Assembly (NCBI RefSeq): GCF_963678635.1
Contig: NC_087065.1
Coordinates: forward strand, 51,653,858-51,717,857
Length of the DNA stretch: 64,000 nucleotides
Direction: 5' to 3'
Origin: Symsagittifera roscoffensis
Lineage: Eukaryota; Xenacoelomorpha; Acoela; Convolutidae
Every line of letters starts with the position of its first letter. Position 1 is the stretch's first letter. Both the position numbers and the translations under genes were made by a program. The notes beneath the pieces were generated by a model that saw only the letters and a list, made by a program, of their open reading frames with translations, was not told the DNA's origin and did no database searches. Below are positions 36,801 to 45,800 of the stretch, piece by piece.

Positions 36801-39800
36801 AGGAGCATAGCATGGGAGGTAGGTCTCCTAAATAGCACGAACGAAAGGTATATTTACTTAGCTCCCCGGAGGTGGTTTTTTGGCGCGATTTGACCCCTAA
36901 TAAACGAATTACGTTCCCCTGATAGCTAGAAGCTCGGGATTGGAATAGAGTATAGATCGGAATTTTAGATGCTTAGGATGAGTTAGCGACCCAGGAAAAG
37001 GGTCTTCCCCTACCCCTGGGAAGTTGTAACGTTATTGGGATAATTAAATAAAAACTTTGGGAAGATTGGTTAATAAAACATAACTCGGTTTGGAGGTGAA
37101 ACTGGACTTGATATTTGCACAACTTAGTTAGAGATGCCTATAATGAACTTGGAACTTAAGACTAGTGTCGTCAGAGGAAAAAATCAGTTAAGACCTTACG
37201 AAAAGGGTACCAAAGTGAATATCAGGACTTGTAGCGACGACATAACTCTAACTATAACTAAAACTCAAATAGACAAACCTTATAGAGAATAGCAAGTAGC
37301 CTACCCTTAGGTAGAACAATTGGGCTGTGAGAGCGAACGGTTGGTTCTCAGTTAGTTAGAGAACAATTATCGCTGAAGAGAGGATTAGTTGGTTCTCCGT
37401 CAGAGTGAGAACAGTGATAATTACTAGAGAGTGTAGTTGGTTCTCGTTAGTTAGAGAACAAAAAGAGAAAAGCTAGCAGATAGTTGGTTCTCAGAGTTAG
37501 AGAACGAAAATTTGCTAAATTGGGAGATCAGTTAAAGTACCTCAAAGGAATAGTGATCCATCGGATCTCTATTATTTTGGCAGGTCCAACTGAGAGACAG
37601 TGAAAAATTACTGTGTGTAATTTGATTGTTGGGGTTCTCTAAAGAAAGGGAACCGTAGAACAGAGTTGATCAAATCCTAATTGGGTAGTTAGGACATTGT
37701 ACTAACAGATCGCGGACCCTTTCCTTTGGTTAAATTATTAGATTTTATCTTGGCCCCCTATAGCCTTCTGTATTTGGAATTATATTAGCTGAATTAAGTT
37801 ACTACTGGAATTTCTTGCGATTGGTGAGAGCGAGCAAGACAGCCTCAAGAGCAGCATAATGAGGGGGCAAGTAGCAGAGTACAATACAAATTAGTTGCCA
37901 CCAACTTAGCCCTTTCAGGATTGTGGATAGTAGTGAATCTCAGTCGCCCCGCTGAATTCATTACCAAAGGGACGAATCCCTGAAATCTACACCCGAGAAC
38001 CAGTTTATAAAATAGTTGATGAATTTCAAACTGATTGCACTTTTTTATTAAACACGGACGGAATCAGTCTTCACAGTCTTAACAAGCTCAGTAGAATTAC
38101 AGTTCTTTTATTTTTTGATATAACACATAAAAACTCCACCTTCTAAATAACACTCCAATTTTTAAGAAACAAATTCTCAACATGAGCCAAGTATTTTATG
38201 TAGTTATTTGAAATAATTCTACAATTTACGCTTACTGGGAAATTGCGTGTTAATATCAACGGTAAAATTTTTATCTGTGGAAAACGTTCGGAATTTTAGG
38301 AGCTCTATGCGCAATTATTTTTCTTCGATAATCTGTTCAACAGAAAAAGGAAAATGTAGGTTGCATAGAAATATTACTTTTCTAGTGACAATTTTATTGT
38401 TTCGACTTTCAAAGAAAACGTAATGTTCATGCCTGGGGTGGTTTTTTATTCACTCAATTTTTGGCAATCAAAATCATAAAAATTAGCGTTTTGTAGATTT
38501 CATTCATATTTTTGAAAGGGTAAGGCGAATTATCCGACCCAGAAAACCATTCCAAATTAAACTCAGGCTAGTTAATCGGTCGTATTAACATTATTTCACA
38601 CTTGATCTTCGATGTTGTCCAATATTTGCGTTTCCCATAAAATATTCGTTCGATATAGAATAAAGAGCAGTCGGAACATTGGGGGTTTTGTCCTGATATG
38701 CGGGCAGTTCATATATAAATTTTGTGAAACAATAAAATCTGCGGTGTATTCTAACACTCATTTACCTAAATTTTTTGTCATTTAGGAGGGGGGATAACCG
38801 AAAATACCCAAAATTACTCCTATGCATTTTAGAAACAATAATAACAAATTTTATCATTTTCTTCTATCGGTTAAAAGTATGAGATAAAGAACAGCCGTGT
38901 CTGCTTCCCATTTAAATTATTATTTTTGAAAGTCGTTCAAAACCGACTAACTTTGAAAGTCTGTTTTGCCAACTATTTTCACAAAAACTCATTTTTAATT
39001 CTTTTTAATTTAAACCTTCACTGAAATTTTATTTTAAATGATTCAAGTAATTTGAACGTTTAGGAGTTTAAAATGGGAAAAAATACAATCTAAATCAATC
39101 AGATTAACCAATAAAGGTTTTAAAAAATTTTTTTGCATAACACTTTCCATACTTCAAAAATTATCAATTGTTTTAAATACACCAAACTTGCAAAAATAAG
39201 TTAATGGGTTTGTTTTGCAAACTGCTTTTTTTTCGAAGAAATTACGAAAAGTTTTCTTCTTTTTATTCAATAGTTTCTGAAATTTAATCTCCTCTGATGG
39301 TTGATTTCGTATCCGCTGTCATTATATACATTTCGTAGGATGATTTATCGAGTTCAGTTAGATTGTTTATATTGTTTATTAATTTTGTTTTCTGGCGCCA
39401 CTGGTGCTGTCCGAGACAGTGGTACTAATTGATTAAGTACCTGTCAGCTGACTTTGTGTCTGCGTGTTATATAAGTCAGTTGAAGTACGTAGAGTTTTCG
39501 GAATAAGTTGGAGACTTGTTGATAAGAAATTTACATTATTGATTTGCGTTTTTCTCATGGCGCAGCCAGCAGGATACGGCGCGTGGACGAGAAAGAACTC
39601 ACCTGGGGGGTAATAGCAAAGTATTCGTTTATTTCGACGTCATATTACTTCGCTTGGACATTAACGGAGACGCAAATTGCGGATCTGCCAGCGGAAGTGA
39701 GCGGAAAAAATCGCCTGGAGGCGTAGCAAACACTGATTTCTAACATCTACCTTTGTCTGGGGGAGCGCGGTCAGAATGAACTCCACAACCGCAAACCCCA

Positions 39801-42800
39801 TCTGATTTGGCGGCTACCCGATACCGAGAGTATTGGACGAATTCGAGAGCGTGTTTTGAAAGGAGAGAAACGAAACGTTCGAGACATTTCAATTACTATC
39901 CCAGAAGCAGCGGGAGGCAGAGACACTGGAAAAGTTTCACTCGGTTTTGAGTGGATTAGCAGCCAGATGCGAGCTGGGAACTCTGAGCAACGGATTTTAC
40001 GCGACGTATTTGTAGTAGATATGTCAAATAAGTAGGCGCAAACGGAACTCTGCCGCTCGATCAAGACTCCGGATGAGGTCTACCGATTTGCTCTGTCATA
40101 CGAGCTGGGATACAAATACGCCAAGACGTACAAAATTTCCGTCGATGGAATCGTGGCGGCGCCGGCGGGGGCGCTTCAGACAAAGACGGAGCCAGTAAAC
40201 GCCATTCGTGGTGGCTATCGCCGACCGTTCCAACGGGGCGTCTGAGGGTTCAAAAGAGGAACTAACCGCGGCGGCGGTGGAGCGGATCGCAAGTGTTTTA
40301 CTTGAGATCAGAGCAGTTTTATGATAAGTGCCCAACACGGAATGCTACGTGTAATTTTTGTCGGAAAACCGAACATTACGAACGTACGTGCCGAGGTCGC
40401 AGTGCATCAGGAAGGGGACGCGTGGGCTTAATTCACGAAGATGGCACCGAGGGAGAGCATACTCCTCACGATCCGGATGAAAACGCATCGAACTACGGAA
40501 TTAATCTCGGATGGTTAACCGACTCAAATGCGGTGGCACATGGGTGGGATTCAAATAGTTCAACTGATTACTTCGTCATGTCAATCAGGCGAAAACAGGA
40601 GGAGGAAATGAAAGTCGCGGGGCAAAACTGGCGTTAAAAATCAACGAACATTCGACCCAAGCCTGGATCGATAGCGGATCACCGATTTCTATTTTTACCA
40701 TTGGAGAACTGAAACGTACCTTAGGAACACGTAATGTGCATCTGCAGAAGTTAGATCTAAATGATGACCAGTTCCGAGATTATGGAAATAATCAACTGAA
40801 ACTTGTGGGGAAACTTCAATCCAACGGATGGACAACTCAAGTGGCCATCAATGTGATCGGAGGCTGTCGACCATCCATCATTGGTCGGGACTTGATGCCG
40901 GAGCTGGGGTTGATGTTGATCCAAGCGCCAGCGGAGCAAGGAGTGCAAAAAATCCAGAAGCCAGTCGATGCCGCTGCGCTAGGAGAAGATCTCGATGATT
41001 GGCAGAAACATTTCAGTAAGCAATTCTATAACCTTTTTCACAGGTGCATCCGTAACTATAAAGTCCGAGCAGAGTTCTTCGAAAACCTAATGCCGATTCA
41101 ACAAAAGGGCAGTAGGTTGCCCATTACGTTGCATGAGAAAGTAGATAAGGAGATTGATAAACTACTAGCACATTGGCATATTCAAAAATTAGAAGAGTGC
41201 TCAGATAAATACCTTGTCTCGCCTATCTTCATTACCGTGAAAAAAGATGGGTCGGTAAAAATCAAGAGAATTGAATAAGCAATTTCAAAAAAAAACACCA
41301 GATGCCCAATTTTGAGGAGCTGATGGATTTTATGGGACAAACAAAAAGTGAACGAAGACAAGGGGACGTTTGTACGACAATGGATCTGATGTATGCGTAC
41401 GAACAATTAACCCTGAATGAAAGCACTAGCCAACACCGCAATCTTTCGTTAGTAGCAGGTCGCTCTACGGGGACGTAATGGTTTAAAAAGGGGTTGTACG
41501 GTTTAACAACCATTCCGGCGAAACTCCCACGGGTCATGGACGCAATTATTTTGGAATTTCCATGTGCGCATGCATTTATCGATGTTATTCTGGTCATATC
41601 AAAGGGTTCCGAAATCGAGCATATCGCAGTAGTCGAGAAAATTTTGAAGAAACTTGATAAAGAAAACATGGCACTTAAGTTGGAAAATTTTGAACTCGCG
41701 ACAAATAAATGTGCATGGTTGGGCCACCAGATTACGAAATCTGGTTTTACACCATTGGTGCGCAAAACGGATCCTATTGATAATTCAGCTTCCCTTGATA
41801 AGTTAGCTTATTCCTTTTGATTTTAAAATTGAACTCATGCTCGGCGAGAAAACCGGACTGACCGGTTATTTATCACGGCATCCGGCGGGGGAGGCATCAC
41901 TGGTGAGCCTTTATGATAATACGTTCACGTTGGAAAAATTAAGATCAATTAACCATTTCCTCGTTTGTCATGTGGAGAACACCGCCGGACTGGAAAATAG
42001 CAAGTCAAGAAAATCAAATTTTTTGCTAATGAGAGTAAAATGATCAAGAATGATACAAAAGTCCACCGGATGAGGACGGAAAATCATGTGATTGTTCAAC
42101 AACCAATCAAAAAGCAGCTATGTGCATAATAGAGTGCAACGACTGAGAAGACTCTAAAATAGTCAAATCGATTACTAACTAACAATTGCGTGAGTCTAAG
42201 TTTAATTCCATTCTTCAATTTCAAAACAAAAATTTTCAAATGGCGAGCATAACTTTGAAAAAACTAAGTAAATTTTTGTTATGTTACCCAAAAATTACCA
42301 GCGGTAGCAATAGTGAGGCGGAAGTGGTGGACGCGAGATTGGAGGCAGTGACGACAGCAGTTAGAGATGTTCAGTGCAATACGGTTATTTCGATTCCATC
42401 GGCATATGGAGGGAGTTGTTTCAGGTGGCGTACCCGGCAAATGTGGTTATGTCATTGATACTACGGGTTTGCAAAATCGTCAGGAAGAATGATGCCTTGC
42501 CTGAGCTGCTTAATCTGAAGTTAGTAGAAGCTAATTACAAAGAATACCCTCAAATGCGAGCCTTCAAGGAGTAAGTAGAAGCCAAGTACCCAGAAATCGA
42601 GAAAAAAATCTGCGCAATGGGCGCGTACTTAGGAGAAGATACACATGATTTCCATGTTTGCGAGGACTGCCTCTGGATGGACGAACGACTCGTCTTGCGA
42701 ATTCTTCTGCGGAAGGCGGTGGTAAACCGAATTCACTGTTTCCACCATGACCGGGCGAATATGTTTGATGCGGCGGGGGACGTGTGGTTCCCTTATATCC

Positions 42801-45800
42801 ATCGGAAATTGGTGGCCGCCGCCGATGACTCCAAGAAATGCACTGACGCAGGTAAAAGTCTTAAATCAATGTGCGTTAATGGTGACATTGCGAAAGTTTA
42901 CGAACCTAGGGAGTCAAACGAATGCGTTCAATTTGACTTTTGGGGTCCGATAGAGTACCTAATTGAGTCGGATAAATACGTTCTTGTGGCGTTGGACCAA
43001 TTTTTACGGTGGCCATCGGCGATGATTTTCGGAAATAATAAGAGTGAGAAAATTCTGAAGTTTATGAAACAATATATATCACGGAGTGCCGAGAAAAATT
43101 TTTATGGATCAGAGTTCTAGTTTTACGTCCAAAGCTGTATAGTCGTTTTGTAATTCCGAAGGAATAGAACTTGTCTACTCACCTGTAAGTGATCATCGAG
43201 CCACCGGTTGCGTGGAACGTACAATATGTAGTTTAAAAATTTTTGTCCTAACCAATGCGAAATAAAAAGACCACGAAAATCTTGAGTCAAGGGTAGAATG
43301 CGCGATTAGTGCCCTAAGATTTGCACCTAACGCTGCACTCAAAATAGCGCCATTCGAAGCAATCATGGCCGGGAGGCAAATACGGTTCTCCGAAATCTTA
43401 GGAAAAAACTGTCGAACCAAAATCTCAACTGGGAGAAGGTGTTGAGGCAAAATCTGGCAAAATCTGCGTGTTTAGATTCAAGTGACCCGCGCGCGAGTAA
43501 TCTGCCTCATCCGAAAGCGACCAATTGAAGCAATAGGTCAGATGCGGAGTACGGTGTTGAGCATATCAATCAGTCTAGGAACCTAGCGGATGATCAATTG
43601 GTGAGCATTGCTGATGATGGTCCGGCGCCGAGTGGCAAGAAGAAGCAGGGTAATTTGGAGGGCACGCAGAAGAAGGAATCGGAAAGTCGGACGCCTAGGC
43701 TTCCCAGCAAACGGATGGAACTTTTGTTCCAACGGTTTAAAGACCAAAATCAAAGGTTTAAACAACTAAAAAAAAGTAATTAAGGAATCTAAACACACAT
43801 TAGCACTAGAAAACAGGTCTGTACTTAGAAAAAGTGGTGTCGCAGAAAAAGCCAGTAAAACGACAACGTTCTCGCCGAAAGAATTTTTGACCAAGCCTCC
43901 GACAATTATCGACCATAAGAGACGGTTGGAATAGAAAAAAGGCACAAGCGAGAGAGTCTAAGGAGGGCAAGAAAAATGTACCGGCACAAACGCGACAGAG
44001 GTCGCAAAACTAGGACGACGAAAATAAATCGGATTTCGGTTCGGAATTTGAGCCACTCCGAACAAGGGATAATGTAGTGAGTGCACAAAGCGAGTTGGAA
44101 GCCTGCCCTAGTCATAAGGGTATGTCGAAACCACCAAAAACAATCTCGGAGACACCAATCGAAAGGAAATTATTCGACGGAGAACGGTTAAATGCGGAGC
44201 GCGCGGAGACGGTCGATATCGAAAAAGCGAAGAGTGTGCCTAACGTAGGCGATGAAGTAGCTTCGAGCAAGAGTTCGAAAAAAAGGCGGAACGTGCGAAG
44301 AAACAAAGATTGGTCTCACATTCGAGCCAGGAATCGTAAGATTTGGACGGAGCGGGATCTCGAAAAATTTCAAGAAAGCGAACGGCGGTGACAAAATTTG
44401 GGGGAGTCAAGGTTGACAGTATTTTTAAAGAGAAGCGAAATAAAAGGGAAGGAGCGAAGGAACGGGAAACAAACTAAGACGGTGCCATCCATTGGATTTT
44501 GTTAGAAAACGGTTAACAGAAAACTCTGTATTTATGTCCAGGGCGGACCGCGGGTCTAAAACTCAAGCTTATTGGTGTTGGGTAATTTCAAATTACAAAA
44601 TTTAAAATTAGTCAAGTTGAGGGAGTGTCTTCTTTTTATTCAATAGTTTCTGAAATTTTATCTCCTCTGATGGTTGATTTCGTTTCCGCTGTCATTATAT
44701 ACATTTCGTTGGATGAATTATTGAGTTCAGTTAAATTGTTTATATTGTTTATTAAGTTTTTGTTCTGGCGCCACTGGTGCTGTCCGAGACCTTGGTGCTA
44801 ATTGATTAAGTACCTGTCAGCTGACGTTGTGTGTGCGTGTTATCTAAATCAGTTGAAGTACATAGAGTGTTGGAGGAAAAACTGGAGACTTGTTGATAAA
44901 ATTTTTACATTATCGATTCGCGTTTTTCTCACAAAAAATTCATTGACTCGCGTTTTTCAACAATTAGGAGTTTAAAATGGGGAAAAATACATCTAAATTG
45001 AGCAGAATAACCAATAAAAGTTAGAAAAAATTATTTCTGCAAAACACTTTTTTAACCAATTAACCAATAAAAGTTAGAAAAAATTATTTCTGCAAAACAC
45101 TTGTTTTATCCATACCAAACTTGCAAAAATAAGTTATTGAATTTGTTTTGCAAACTGTTTTTTCAAAAAGTTACGAAAACTTTTTCTGCTCTTTATTCAA
45201 TAGTGTCTTAAATTTCATCCTCTCCGATAGTTTACTTCGAATCCGCAGCAAGCTGTTTTTGTCTGTTTATGAATATATTTGTTGTATTCATAACAATATC
45301 AGGCTTAGTTCTCGTCTTTTTAGCACCCAAAAAAAACTGATGATTTTTATATCCACTCTTGCGACTTTTGGGTGAGCCGCAACTAGCACGGTAAACTATT
45401 TCAGGTATACAAAATCAAAACGCCCTTTTGAATTGAACTTTGTAAAGGCTGATTTTTAGGTCTTAATGCTACACAGTCATAAAAAACGGCTGAAACATAA
45501 CTCTCAAATGCATTATGAATTTTCCAATGTCGCTACAGTTCGTAGGACTCGAAGTTCAAGAACTTGGGAGAAATCAAGGAATTTGAATTCATATTAGTAC
45601 ATCCACCGCTTTCTAGTGGCTAATAGTTTAAAGGCACCCAAAAAATCCTAAAACGTTCAGCATTTATGGTGCGTTTGCTCCCCAGGCGGAGGTGTTCGAC
45701 TCATGATTTGACCGAAACAGCTAAACCATGTCCGTTTTTCGTCGCATATTAAGACGGTCGAATCATGAGACGAATAGGGTCGATAGTATCAAACAACGTA

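Larger units (their letters stand above)
39253..44931 (+). mobile_element. Second Ty3/gypsy element with two LTRs (plus strand)
   Basis: LTRs of 305 and 306 bp bracket a primer-binding site, gag, protease, RT, a remnant of RNase H, integrase and a polypurine tract (TTGAGGGAG at 44617-44625). The sequence is unrelated to the minus-strand gypsy copies and is clearly GC-richer. It lies in GPCR intron 1 in the opposite orientation to the gene. Stops, frameshifts and deletions (RNase H region, RT N-terminal part) make it inactive. No target-site duplication is evident. Confidence 0.92.

Noticed and set aside
37335-37650. Possible CRISPR-like array from regularly recurring TTGGTTCTC...GAGAAC
   Set aside because: Repeats are short hairpins with variable spacing, spacers are not uniform, and the sequence is an animal-type genome with introns.
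39544-39726. 60-codon ORF crossing the LTR end as a gene of its own
   Set aside because: It starts inside the 5' LTR and runs over the primer-binding site; the gag frame lies elsewhere.
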